This document shows positions 1 to 6,784 of a DNA stretch of 15,100 nucleotides, one piece after another. The position numbers were made by a program, and so were the translations under genes. Below the pieces are notes generated by a model, which saw only the letters and a list, made by a program, of their open reading frames with translations, was not told where the DNA came from and searched no databases. Within the stretch, counting starts at the first letter, position 1, and each line of letters begins with the position of its first letter. The stretch spans positions 1-15,100 of the forward strand of contig DAOUEN010000108.1 in the NCBI GenBank assembly GCA_034430415.1, read 5' to 3'. This DNA is from JADFUZ01 sp034430415 (GTDB lineage: Bacteria > Chloroflexota > Dehalococcoidia > GIF9 > AB-539-J10).

Positions 1-9
1 CAAAGTCCT

Positions 10-1437
10 CTACCCAATCCCGCACAACCTCTTTGCGGCTTGTTTCTTCCCACTCAAATTGGCCTGTCTCCCGATCATGATCTTCTGTGCCTGCGGCGAG
101 CCTGCCCCATGCATAGACTCCGGCAGATAGCATGCCGCCCCCAGACCCATGGTAAGGCTTTCGATCAATCGCAGCATACGAATGCGATGCTCCGCAGGAA
201 CTCCCTCAACACCCTGAAGATACTTGGCAACATACTTGCCTATCTTGGGGTCCCTGAAGTCCCTTTCAGAGGGTACTGTCACCAGCGCTCCGCCAGCGAT
301 CTCCTGCGCCAGCTTGGCCAGTTCGTATGGGGTTCTCGTCACGTGCAGCTTGGTAATGTTGGCCATCAGGGAATTCACGTAGTAGGTTCCACAAGCTTCC
401 CTGCTACCTTCGTAGGCACAGGCAAGGCTGCAGCAGAATATGGTCTCGTTAAGATGGTTCATCTCGGTGATCTTATCCCTAACGTGAGGGGCCTGCGCAA
501 CACCGTTATACTCGGCAATGGTCTGGGCAGCACCGATCAAGACATCTCCCATTCCCGCCTTACAGGCGTAGCTCTGTCGATGATACGACGCGAACCTCTC
601 CACCAGACCGGCAGCGAATTCGTATTCCCGATACATCAACACGCGCTCCCAGGGGACAAATACGTCATCAAAGATGACCATGCACTCGTGGCCTCCGTAG
701 TAGAGGTTGCCGACATCGAAGGTTTCGCCTTCCATCTTCCGTGTGTCGCAGGGCTGCCGGCCATAGATATACATAATGCCTGCGGTATCGCTGGGCATGG
801 CGAATGAGACAGCGTAGTCTCGGTCTTCTGCCCTCATAGCTCTGGTCGGCATAGCGATGATCTCATGCGAGTTGAGAACTCCTGTTTGGTGTAGCTTGCT
901 GCCGCGCACCACAATGCCGCTTTTGTTCTCCTTGACTACATGGAGATACTGGTCGGGATCAGGCTGCTCTGCTGGCCGCAGGCTTCTATCACCCTTGGCA
1001 TCTGTCATAGCAGCACCGCAGGCCAGGTCGTTTTCCTGCACGTATCCCAGATACTTCAAAAACCGCCTGTTGTACTCGGTACCATGCTTCTGATCGATCT
1101 CGTAGGTGACTATAGAAAGGGCATTCAATGCATCCATCCCAGCACAGCGCTGAAAACAGGCGCCGGTATAGCAGCCAAGCATCCTCCCCATCTTCGACTT
1201 ATTCACCAGGTCAGCATTGCTTTGATGAATATGAGTGAAGCGGTTTATCCGGTTGCCAGTCAGATGAGAGGTAGCCGTCATCACATCACCGCGGGCCAGC
1301 TCATAGGTCGCTGCCATAGCATTCATCGAAGGCTTGATAATAGGGTGGTCCACGACATTCTTGACCCGCTCCCCGAACATGTAGACCTCGGGTTTCAGCT
1401 TTCTCAAGCTTTGAATGTATTCTTCCCTGCTCTTCAT
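10..1437 (-). CDS. abfD: 4-hydroxybutyryl-CoA dehydratase-like protein (HpaB/AbfD family)
   Basis: The 475-residue protein resembles Clostridium aminobutyricum 4-hydroxybutyryl-CoA dehydratase (about 490 residues) along its whole length. That enzyme is an FAD and [4Fe-4S] protein converting 4-hydroxybutyryl-CoA to crotonyl-CoA and isomerising vinylacetyl-CoA. Visible landmarks are YMFGE and VDHP near the N-terminus, CFQRC (Cys94 and Cys98, matching cluster ligands Cys99 and Cys103), MTDPKGDR-like MTDAKGDR, RQPCDTRKME, GGHE (Glu251, matching Glu257), HRQSYACK (His286 and Cys292, matching His292 and Cys299) and MHGAGSPQAQ near the C-terminus. The His-to-Cys spacing is one residue shorter than in the characterised enzyme. 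I chose ATG at 1437 because it fits the homologue's N-terminus (MK-SREEYIQSLRKL). In-frame GTG codons at 1440 and 1449 are alternatives, the latter having an AAGG about 5 nt upstream. It is the last gene of a three-gene acyl-CoA operon, 26 bp after the dehydrogenase gene. Family assignment is secure; exact substrate is inference. Confidence 0.88.
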   Translation of the reverse strand: MKSREEYIQSLRKLKPEVYMFGERVKNVVDHPIIKPSMNAMAATYELARGDVMTATSHLTGNRINRFTHIHQSNADLVNKSKMGRMLGCYTGACFQRCAGMDALNALSIVTYEIDQKHGTEYNRRFLKYLGYVQENDLACGAAMTDAKGDRSLRPAEQPDPDQYLHVVKENKSGIVVRGSKLHQTGVLNSHEIIAMPTRAMRAEDRDYAVSFAMPSDTAGIMYIYGRQPCDTRKMEGETFDVGNLYYGGHECMVIFDDVFVPWERVLMYREYEFAAGLVERFASYHRQSYACKAGMGDVLIGAAQTIAEYNGVAQAPHVRDKITEMNHLNETIFCCSLACAYEGSREACGTYYVNSLMANITKLHVTRTPYELAKLAQEIAGGALVTVPSERDFRDPKIGKYVAKYLQGVEGVPAEHRIRMLRLIESLTMGLGAACYLPESMHGAGSPQAQKIMIGRQANLSGKKQAAKRLCGIG

Positions 1438-1463
1438 CACTGGCCCCACAGCAACCTTGCCGA

Positions 1464-2600
1464 CTAAGTAAGAAGCGCTCTGGCGATCACCATTCGCTGG
1501 ACTTCCGATGTTCCCTCATATATCTGCGTCAATTTGGCATCGCGGAGGTAGCGCTGCATTGGAGAATCCATCATATAGCCATAGCCACCGAATATCTGGA
1601 TACCTTTCACAGCTATATCCATGCACGCTTCGCTGGCAAACAGCTTGGCCATAGCTGCCTCCTTGCTAACCCGCGCGTTCGCGTCCAGCAGAGCCGCTGC
1701 TTGCCGCGTGAGGAGCCTTGCAGCCTCAATCCTGGTGGCCATATCCACCAGCATCCACTGAATCGCCTGATTCTGGCCGATAAGATTCCCGAACTGTTTC
1801 CTCTCTTTGGCATAGCTTATCGCCTGCTCCAAGACTGCCTGACCAATGCCTACAGACTGTGCGGCAATACCCAACCTGCCTTCATCCAGGGTGGCAAGGC
1901 AGATCCTCATTCCTTTTCCCTCATCGCCCAGCCGGTTGGCTGCCGGCACTCGAACGTTGTCAAATATCAACTCGGCATTAGTGGCACCATGCATGCCCAG
2001 CTTCCTGTACTGAGGCCCCCTGCTGAACCCTGGCGTGTCTGTCTCAACAATGAAAGCCGTCATGCCGCGCGGTGCCAGGGCGGGCATGTTTGCGAACACC
2101 ACCACAATGTCGCAGACGGGGCCGTTGGTAATGAACAGCTTAGATCCATTGAGAACATACGAGTCTCCATCTCTCACAGCTGTAGTCTTAACGGAAGCTA
2201 TGTCGCTTCCGGCTTCGGCTTCGGTTACGGCAAAGGCACCCACTTTCTTCCCATCGGCGAGGGGTGGTAGGAATTTCTTCTTCTGCTCTTCCGTTCCATA
2301 GAGGCATATCGGGCGAGCGCACAAGCTCACGTGCGCGTCCAAGATATCACAGGTGGAGGCACAAGCCTTGGCAAGCTCCTCCATCACTGCAACAAGAGCC
2401 ACCATGCTGCCCCCACTACCTCCATATTCCGGCGGGATGGCCAGACCGGTGAACCCCAGTTCAGCCATCTTGTTGAAGTTCTCCCGGGCAAACTCCTCTG
2501 CTTCATCTATCCTGGACGCCACCGGCTCGAGCTCCTTTCTGGCAAAATCCCGGGCCGTTGCCTGCAACATCTTCTCCTCTTCCGTCAAGTGAAAATCCAT
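1464..2600 (-). CDS. Acyl-CoA dehydrogenase (short-chain/butyryl-CoA type)
   Basis: This 378-residue FAD flavoprotein is full length for the family, which oxidises acyl-CoA to trans-2-enoyl-CoA and passes electrons to an electron-transfer flavoprotein. It shows the helical N-terminal domain (about 1-115), the central beta domain with signature AVTEAEAGSD and FITNG, and the C-terminal helical domain with ERKQFG, QIFGGYGYM and LRDAKLTQIYEGTSE. Glu362 in YEGTSE sits where short- and medium-chain enzymes carry the catalytic base. The ATG at 2600 is preceded by a strong AAAGGAGGG ribosome-binding site 7 nt away. It lies between a crotonase-family gene and a 4-hydroxybutyryl-CoA dehydratase-like gene, so butyryl-CoA/crotonyl-CoA is a plausible substrate pair, though chain length cannot be read from the sequence. 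No etfAB genes are in the window. The 176-bp gap to the upstream gene shows no clear promoter or terminator. Confidence 0.93.
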   Translation of the reverse strand: MDFHLTEEEKMLQATARDFARKELEPVASRIDEAEEFARENFNKMAELGFTGLAIPPEYGGSGGSMVALVAVMEELAKACASTCDILDAHVSLCARPICLYGTEEQKKKFLPPLADGKKVGAFAVTEAEAGSDIASVKTTAVRDGDSYVLNGSKLFITNGPVCDIVVVFANMPALAPRGMTAFIVETDTPGFSRGPQYRKLGMHGATNAELIFDNVRVPAANRLGDEGKGMRICLATLDEGRLGIAAQSVGIGQAVLEQAISYAKERKQFGNLIGQNQAIQWMLVDMATRIEAARLLTRQAAALLDANARVSKEAAMAKLFASEACMDIAVKGIQIFGGYGYMMDSPMQRYLRDAKLTQIYEGTSEVQRMVIARALLT

Positions 2601-2776
2601 GAAGATTCCCTCCTTTTGCTTACTGCTCTTCTGGAGTCAAGTCCCGAGGCTACCTGGCCTCCGCTTCTCTATGTTTCATCTCTCCGCAGAGAACTGGACC
2701 CAGGTCTTTCCCTGGCAGAGGACTCCATTCGTATTCCTTCCTTTCCACTGCGAACCCGGCCGTCCTGCAGTGCCCG

Positions 2777-3580
2777 CTACCTTTCTGTAGTGAATCGGGC
2801 CTTCCTCTTCTCCCTATAGGCCTCCAGGCCCTCCTCGAAGGGATTCTCACTGCCATATAACGCAGCCACCATCTCGGATTCAAGCATACACAAGTCACGC
2901 GTCTGGGCAGTCGTTGCCGCATTAATCATCCTTTTCACCAACCTGATTGCAGTGGGACCTTTGGAGACCATTGTCTCGGCCAGCCTCATTGATTCATCCA
3001 TCAGGTGCTCTGACGGCACGACCTTGCCTACCAATCCCATGGTCAGCGCCTCCTGGGCACCTATCCTATCGCAGGTCATGATCATCCTCTTAGCGTTGGC
3101 AGGGCCAACAAGGGCCAAAAGACTATACACACACCCGTTCGAGTAAGGGATGCCCAAGGCGGTCTCAGGAATGCTGAAGTAAGCCTTTTCCGAGGCAACT
3201 CTGAAATCGCAGTTCGTGACTATGCACAGGCCGAGCCCTACACACGCACCGTTGACCGCAGCAATCGTCACCTGATGCAGATTCTCCAAGCTCCGCACAA
3301 TATCCTGCCCGTTCTGCTGGTAGAGACGCTCGTTAGGCTGCAGCGGACTGGTATACCAGAGGTCTCTCTCCTCCTTGCTTATGTCGATCCCCGCACAGAA
3401 CGCTCTCCCCGCTCCGGTAAACACCACGAAACGCGTCTCTAAATCCACCCTCAAGTCGTCAATCAGTTTCTTAAAGTCGAAGAGGTACGACAAAGTAAAA
3501 GCATTAAGCTTCTCAGGGCGGTTTATGGTGACTACGGCCACCGGCCCCGACTTCTCAACTATGAAGCTGTTTCTTTCCAC
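2777..3580 (-). CDS. Enoyl-CoA hydratase/isomerase (crotonase) family protein
   Basis: The 267-residue protein has the crotonase fold landmarks: VAVVTINRPEKLNA at the N-terminus, the first oxyanion-hole segment FCAGIDI (residues 61-67), the second at NGACVGLGL (110-118) and IPETALGI (137-144). Glu139 aligns with Glu164 of rat crotonase, but the position of Glu144 is occupied by Cys119. Hydratases use both glutamates, whereas some isomerases and other crotonase-fold enzymes keep only the second, so hydration of crotonyl-CoA is not assured; isomerase, thioesterase or lyase activity are alternatives. Translation starts at GTG 3580, supported by AGAAGGAG about 7 nt upstream. It is the first gene of the minus-strand operon, 176 bp before the acyl-CoA dehydrogenase. 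I see no good sigma-70 promoter directly upstream on this strand. Family call is firm; reaction is unresolved. Confidence 0.88.
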   Translation of the reverse strand: MERNSFIVEKSGPVAVVTINRPEKLNAFTLSYLFDFKKLIDDLRVDLETRFVVFTGAGRAFCAGIDISKEERDLWYTSPLQPNERLYQQNGQDIVRSLENLHQVTIAAVNGACVGLGLCIVTNCDFRVASEKAYFSIPETALGIPYSNGCVYSLLALVGPANAKRMIMTCDRIGAQEALTMGLVGKVVPSEHLMDESMRLAETMVSKGPTAIRLVKRMINAATTAQTRDLCMLESEMVAALYGSENPFEEGLEAYREKRKARFTTER

Positions 3581-3916
3581 TTGGCTCTCCTTCTAGCAGA
3601 TTCTGCCCCACCAAGCACCCGCTAATCGGACCACGCAGGTGAGCATCGCCATCCCCTTCCGCTCAAATCCAGAACCTTTGGAATTGAACCACAAATCACT
3701 CCTAAAGTCCACATAGTGGCGCTTCGACCAGTCCTGACCACCACCGGGGAATTCCCTCAGGCTGCTGAACGCACACCCGTGGCTACTTTGACAGGGCACA
3801 GCAAAAGTGCTAGCTTACCCGCAAGCTGGATTGACCGGGCACCAATGGTAGGACTTTTCAGGATGCCCGTTGTCTGAGGCGCCAGCAGTATTTGTGCAGC
3901 TAGGAGGTGCAAATCA
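3581..3916. other. Intergenic region between divergent operons
   Basis: This 336-bp stretch separates the minus-strand crotonase gene from the plus-strand 191-residue gene. It holds the crotonase ribosome-binding site (AGAAGGAG, minus strand), a candidate plus-strand promoter near 3788-3816, a 5-bp inverted repeat AGCTT/AAGCT at 3812-3827 that overlaps the proposed -10 box and start point, and the AGGAGG at 3902-3907 for the downstream gene. A 68-codon minus-strand reading frame (3593-3799, GTG start) has no ribosome-binding site and no family resemblance I can see. A 14-bp segment here (3862-3875) recurs inside the downstream gene at 4211-4224. I recognise no RNA gene or riboswitch. Confidence 0.5.
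3788..3816 (+). promoter_or_regulatory. Candidate sigma-70 promoter for the 191-residue gene
   Basis: A perfect TTGACA at 3788-3793 is followed after 17 nt by TAGCTT at 3811-3816, with a TGC directly before it (an extended -10). The -10 hexamer matches the consensus at only three of six positions. Transcription would start near 3823, giving a leader of about 94 nt. The AGCTT/AAGCT inverted repeat covering the -10 and start point could be an operator, or chance. Confidence 0.35.
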
Positions 3917-4492
3917 ATGGTCCGCAGAGTGGAGAGACAATATGAGCACGGTACCCACGTCGCAGAGTATGTAAGTGAGATACCCCCACTGGGTGAAGAC
4001 AGAAAGACGATATTCCTTCCCGACACAAAGGTTGACAGGATGGTCGACCTAGGCGGCCGCACCCTTGGAATATTCTTGACCGAGATCCTGTTTCCTCTGG
4101 GTGAGAGATTCGGCGATGAGGTCTGGGAAATCGCCAAGAAGGCGATGTATGAGGTCGGCCGTCGGCGAGCGGCAAGTCTGGTACGAACGATGAAGATCAA
4201 CGACCTCAGCGATGCCCGTTGTCTAGGCAGGATAATGGACATCGAAGACAACAACTCCGGCGTCAGGGGCGAGTGGGTGGAGACTGGCAAGAAGAGAGCG
4301 GTGAAACATGAGTATGAGTGCTCTCAGGCCAAGGCATATGAAAAATGCCCCAGGATTTGCAGCGAACTGCTTGAGGCCATGGAAGAGGGCACTTTCGATG
4401 AGCTCGGCGTTAAGGTCAAGAAACCCCTTATCACCAAGATACTGCCGGGCGGGGACCCCTACTGCGAGGTAGTGGTTGAACTGGAGGACTGA
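3917..4492 (+). CDS. Cysteine-bearing protein resembling L-2-amino-thiazoline-4-carboxylate hydrolase-like family
   Basis: This 191-residue soluble protein has no signal peptide or membrane segment. Its C-terminal half carries CSQAKAYEKCPRIC (Cys135, Cys144, Cys148), then LLEAMEEGTF, and ends with LPGGDPYCEVVVE (Cys183). That layout of clustered cysteines followed by a G-D-x-x-C-x-(F/V) strand is what I associate with the L-2-amino-thiazoline-4-carboxylic acid hydrolase-like family (PF14196), whose members are usually of unproven function; related V4R-type small-molecule-binding domains end similarly. The N-terminal half (residues 40-95) looks helical, with LGERFGDEVWEIAKKAMYEVGRRRA. The ATG at 3917 has AGGAGG 9 nt upstream. 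It stands alone on the plus strand, divergent from the acyl-CoA operon and convergent with the next gene. A role in thiazoline hydrolysis is not claimed; a metal- or ligand-binding role through the cysteines is possible. Confidence 0.6.
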   Translation: MVRRVERQYEHGTHVAEYVSEIPPLGEDRKTIFLPDTKVDRMVDLGGRTLGIFLTEILFPLGERFGDEVWEIAKKAMYEVGRRRAASLVRTMKINDLSDARCLGRIMDIEDNNSGVRGEWVETGKKRAVKHEYECSQAKAYEKCPRICSELLEAMEEGTFDELGVKVKKPLITKILPGGDPYCEVVVELED

Positions 4493-4556
4493 AAGGAGGG
4501 ACAAGGATAATATCCCATACCTCCACAGGCCCCAGGCCGACAGTTGATACGAGCCC

Positions 4557-5057
4557 TCAGGCTAGGTCTTCTTTCTCCAGAATTATCTCGCCAGCGATGC
4601 GAGCTGCCTTTCCAGGAGGCACACGGCACTTCCTGTAGCCGCCGGATTGCTCAAACTCCTTGGACTCCACGGGGTCGGCCAGATTGAAGCTCCTGCCACA
4701 CTGGAGTTTCACGATGTCACGGCACATCAGGCTGCCAAACTCCTTCTCAAACCTGCGACAGAATCTTCGTGCGTGCTTTATCGCCCTCAGGAACCCCTCC
4801 CAGTCATCCAGGTCTTCCCTGCCATAGGCCAGGCCGATGGCCATCACAGCCCCAATTACCGCTCCGCAGGTCTCCCCTCTTAGAGCAACGCCCGGCATAG
4901 CGGTGGCTGCTTTAAAGGTCAACGCGTCACCCAGCTTAAACTGCTCTTGAAGCGCCAAAAGACATCCCTGGGCGCAGCAACCGGACCTCTCCTCGTAGTC
5001 GCCCGCCATTTGTTCAAGCTGATTCAGGACTTCCTCTCTCGATCTTTCATTCGACAT
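4557..5057 (-). CDS. C_GCAxxG_C_C family protein (putative redox/metal protein)
   Basis: This 166-residue protein matches the pattern of the C_GCAxxG_C_C family: an N-terminal helix with CCAQGC (Cys27, Cys28, Cys32), then GETCGAVIGAVMAIGLAYGRE (Cys64), then FCRRFEKEFGSLMCRDI (Cys100, Cys112) and later Cys120 and Cys144. Members are small proteins of anaerobes with conserved cysteines thought to bind metal or act in redox; no reaction is established. The reading frame extends upstream to 5177, but ATG 5057 is the likely start because AAGGAGG lies 7 nt before it and homology begins close after it. The extended N-terminus has no matching content. It converges with the preceding plus-strand gene, 64 bp away, with no convincing terminator between them. 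No strong promoter is visible upstream; TTGAAA near 5150-5155 on this strand lacks a good -10 partner. Confidence 0.75.
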   Translation of the reverse strand: MSNERSREEVLNQLEQMAGDYEERSGCCAQGCLLALQEQFKLGDALTFKAATAMPGVALRGETCGAVIGAVMAIGLAYGREDLDDWEGFLRAIKHARRFCRRFEKEFGSLMCRDIVKLQCGRSFNLADPVESKEFEQSGGYRKCRVPPGKAARIAGEIILEKEDLA

Positions 5058-5181
5058 TCTTGGTCCTCCTTCTGTGATACTGCGAACCCCTGGCGCGACC
5101 TGTTCTCGGGTTCCCTTCCTTGCCCCAAGCATGACCGAAATAGGGGGTTTTTTCAAGCCCTCGAGGCTCTCCATCAAGTAG

Positions 5182-5199
5182 CTCGTAGGCAGCTACGAG
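5182..5199. repeat. Perfect 7-bp inverted repeat upstream of the zinc-ribbon gene promoter
   Basis: CTCGTAG (5182-5188) and CTACGAG (5193-5199) form a perfect inverted repeat around a GCAG loop. An overlapping arrangement, GTAGCT (5178-5183) with AGCTAC (5191-5196), gives a second possible pairing. The repeat ends 10 bp before a TTGACA box. No T-run follows on either strand, so an operator or a small RNA structure fits better than a terminator. Confidence 0.5.
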
Positions 5200-5209
5200 A
5201 TGTTAGGAA

Positions 5210-5237
5210 TTGACATGCCGACGCTTGATAATATATG
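5210..5237 (+). promoter_or_regulatory. Candidate sigma-70 promoter for zinc-ribbon gene and possibly ino1 operon
   Basis: A perfect TTGACA (5210-5215) is followed after 16 nt by TATATG (5232-5237), in an AT-rich stretch (GATAATATATGG). Transcription would start near 5244, leaving about 31 nt before the TTG start at 5275 and placing AAGGAGG in the leader. The spacing and the AT-rich -10 region are good; the -10 hexamer matches four of six positions. Confidence 0.5.
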
Positions 5238-5274
5238 GTAGTTGCGCCGTTTGGGCATCAAGAAGGAGGTTGTT

Positions 5275-5418
5275 TTGACGCAAGGATATTGCTTCAAGTG
5301 TCGGAGAAAAACGGAGATAAAGAACGCTGAGCAGATTACGCTCAAGAATGGGAGGCCGGCAGTCCGCGGAACTTGCTCGGCATGCGGAACGAAGTTATTC
5401 AGAATAGGAAAGGGCTAG
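5275..5418 (+). CDS. Small zinc-ribbon protein, DUF5679-like
   Basis: This 47-residue protein has two CxxC pairs, YCFKC (Cys6, Cys9) and TCSACG (Cys34, Cys37), set 24 residues apart with ITLKNGRPAVRG between them and TKLFRIGKG at the end. That is the layout of the small DUF5679 zinc-ribbon family, for which no function is established. Translation uses TTG at 5275, 5 nt after a perfect AAGGAGG (5263-5269); no ATG or GTG is available in frame. A TTGACA promoter lies about 40 bp upstream of the ribosome-binding site. ino1 follows 126 bp later on the same strand, without an obvious terminator between, so co-transcription is possible. The CxxC pairs would bind one zinc ion by analogy. Family recognition is from the motif layout and conserved LKNGRPA and G-T-K-x-F-R-I segments. 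Confidence 0.85.
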   Translation: MTQGYCFKCRRKTEIKNAEQITLKNGRPAVRGTCSACGTKLFRIGKG

Positions 5419-5544
5419 CCTCCTGGTGACAGAACCGAGTGGAATTCGGGATGCAGTTCTTCTCACCACGGCGCGGACTCACCTCACCCAGTTGATACAG
5501 CAGATGCTCTTTCTTGCCGCATGCACAAGGAGGAAAAACAGGTT

Positions 5545-6669
5545 ATGAGCAAAGTGAACGTAGCCATCATAGGAGTCGGCAATTGCGCCTCTTCTCTGGT
5601 TCAGGGCGTTTACTACTACAAGAACGCTAGCGCGGACGAGTTCGTTCCTGGTCTGATGCACGTCAGCCTGGCAGGCTATCATATTTCCGATATCAACTTC
5701 GTGGCCGCGTTTGATATTGACAAGAACAAAGTGGGCAAGGACATATCCAAGGCCATCTACACCCCACCCAACAACACTTTCAAATTCTGCGATGTGCCCA
5801 AGACCGGGGTAAGAGTCGAGCGGGGCATGACCCACGATGGTCTGGGCAAGTACCTATCTCAGATCATCACCAAAGCGCCGGGCCCGACCGCCAACGTGAT
5901 AGAGATTCTCAAGGAGACTGGAACTGATGTGGTCGTCAGCTACCTGCCTGTGGGGAGCGAGGAAGCGACCAAGTGGTATGTGGAACAGATACTGAGAGCT
6001 GGTTGCGGCTTTGTCAACTGCATACCGGTTTTCATTGCTCGTGAGCCGTACTGGCAGAAGCGCTTTGCCGACTGCGGATTGCCCGTCATCGGCGATGACA
6101 TCAAGTCCCAGGTTGGAGCTACCATCACTCACCGGGTGCTGACCCGGCTTTTCCGTGACCGGGGCGTCAGGCTCGAGCGAACTTACCAGTTGAACTTTGG
6201 TGGCAATACCGATTTCTACAACATGCTTGAGCGAGAGCGCCTGGAATCCAAGAAGATCTCGAAGACCAATGCGGTTACTTCGCAGCTAGACTATGACCTC
6301 GGGGCTGACAATATCCATGTTGGGCCCAGCGACTACGTTCCCTGGCTGACTGACCGCAAGTTCTGCCACATCAAGATGGAAGGGCGCACCTTCGGCGACG
6401 TCCCCCTGAATCTGGAGATGAAGATGGAGGTCTGGGATAGTCCCAACTCAGCAGGTGTCGTCATCGATGCCATCAGATGCTGCAAGTTGGCTCTGGATCG
6501 TGGCCTTAGCGGAACCATTGTAGCGCCGGCAGCCTACTTCATGAAGTCTCCGCCAATTCAGTATGCCGATGATGATGCTCGCTCGAGAACCGAGGCATTC
6601 ATCGCAGGACAAGAGCAAGAAAATCCCATCTCGCTGCCTGAGCCCAGATCAGCCGCCACCGAATCGTGA
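5545..6669 (+). CDS. ino1: Inositol-3-phosphate synthase (actinobacterial/archaeal type)
   Basis: This 374-residue cytosolic NAD-dependent enzyme converts glucose-6-phosphate to 1L-myo-inositol-1(3)-phosphate, the first step to inositol lipids. The Rossmann NAD motif IIGVGNCASSL (8-18) opens the protein; VNCIPVFIA (157-165), GDDIKSQVGATITHR (183-197), LNFGGNTDFYNM (216-227), ERLESKKISKT (231-241), SDYVPWLTDRK (262-272) and LNLEMKMEVWDSPNSAGV (288-305) are the hallmark catalytic-domain blocks. Its length matches the short prokaryotic form (about 360-380) rather than the over-500-residue eukaryotic form. I chose ATG 5545 because family members begin right before the NAD motif and AAGGAGG lies 11 nt upstream; ATG 5521 would put that site inside the coding region. 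The next gene is a CDP-alcohol phosphatidyltransferase, the expected user of its product. The C-terminal 15 residues are Pro/Ser/Glu-rich and look disordered. Confidence 0.95.
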   Translation: MSKVNVAIIGVGNCASSLVQGVYYYKNASADEFVPGLMHVSLAGYHISDINFVAAFDIDKNKVGKDISKAIYTPPNNTFKFCDVPKTGVRVERGMTHDGLGKYLSQIITKAPGPTANVIEILKETGTDVVVSYLPVGSEEATKWYVEQILRAGCGFVNCIPVFIAREPYWQKRFADCGLPVIGDDIKSQVGATITHRVLTRLFRDRGVRLERTYQLNFGGNTDFYNMLERERLESKKISKTNAVTSQLDYDLGADNIHVGPSDYVPWLTDRKFCHIKMEGRTFGDVPLNLEMKMEVWDSPNSAGVVIDAIRCCKLALDRGLSGTIVAPAAYFMKSPPIQYADDDARSRTEAFIAGQEQENPISLPEPRSAATES

Positions 6670-6747
6670 ACTGCTTTCGTGACACGATAGTGACCCTTCA
6701 CGCAGCACCCATTCGGAACATGCCGCGCCCTCGCTTCTTGCCCAATA

Positions 6748-6777
6748 GTAACATAACAGTCCCTGCCACAATATAAG
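6748..6777 (+). promoter_or_regulatory. Weak candidate promoter directly before the phosphatidyltransferase gene
   Basis: TATAAG (6772-6777) lies 7 nt before the ATG at 6785, and GTAACA (6748-6753) precedes it by 18 nt. If used, the mRNA would begin at about 6784 and be leaderless, as proposed for the rpsO and purF promoters. The AAGGAA overlapping this box could instead be an ordinary ribosome-binding site in an operon with ino1. Confidence 0.25.
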
Positions 6778-6784
6778 GAAATCT

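Noticed and set aside
40..807. 255-codon plus-strand open frame
   Set aside because: It is antisense to the well-supported 4-hydroxybutyryl-CoA dehydratase-like gene and its translation lacks any family resemblance.
3680..3690. Minus-strand GGTTCAATTCC resembling a tRNA T-arm
   Set aside because: The flanking bases do not form a five-pair T stem, no matching acceptor stem lies about 60 nt upstream, and no D-arm or anticodon arm is visible.
3593..3799. 68-codon minus-strand reading frame just upstream of the crotonase gene
   Set aside because: GTG start without a ribosome-binding site, no recognisable domain or composition of a real protein, and it ends in the crotonase leader.
3862..4224. 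Exact 14-bp direct repeat (GATGCCCGTTGTCT at 3862-3875 and 4211-4224)
   Set aside because: One exact 14-mer pair is expected by chance at appreciable frequency in 15 kb; the similarity does not extend beyond a few bases and one copy lies in coding sequence.
4493..4556. Possible terminator between the two convergent small genes (GGAGG ... CCTCC)
   Set aside because: Five-pair stem with a long loop and no T-run on either strand; GGAGG there is probably incidental.
5123..5153. CCCC ... GGGGG followed by TTTTTT, resembling an intrinsic terminator on the plus strand
   Set aside because: The stem is only four pairs with a 16-nt loop, and no plus-strand gene lies upstream that it could terminate.
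5058..5177. N-terminal extension of the C_GCAxxG_C_C protein frame to 5177
   Set aside because: A strong AAGGAGG sits 7 nt before the internal ATG at 5057, and the extra 40 residues match nothing in the family.
5419..5544. Search for a tRNA, riboswitch or separate promoter between the zinc-ribbon gene and ino1
   Set aside because: No cloverleaf, conserved riboswitch core or paired -35/-10 boxes found; TTGATA near 5494 has no -10 partner at a usable distance.
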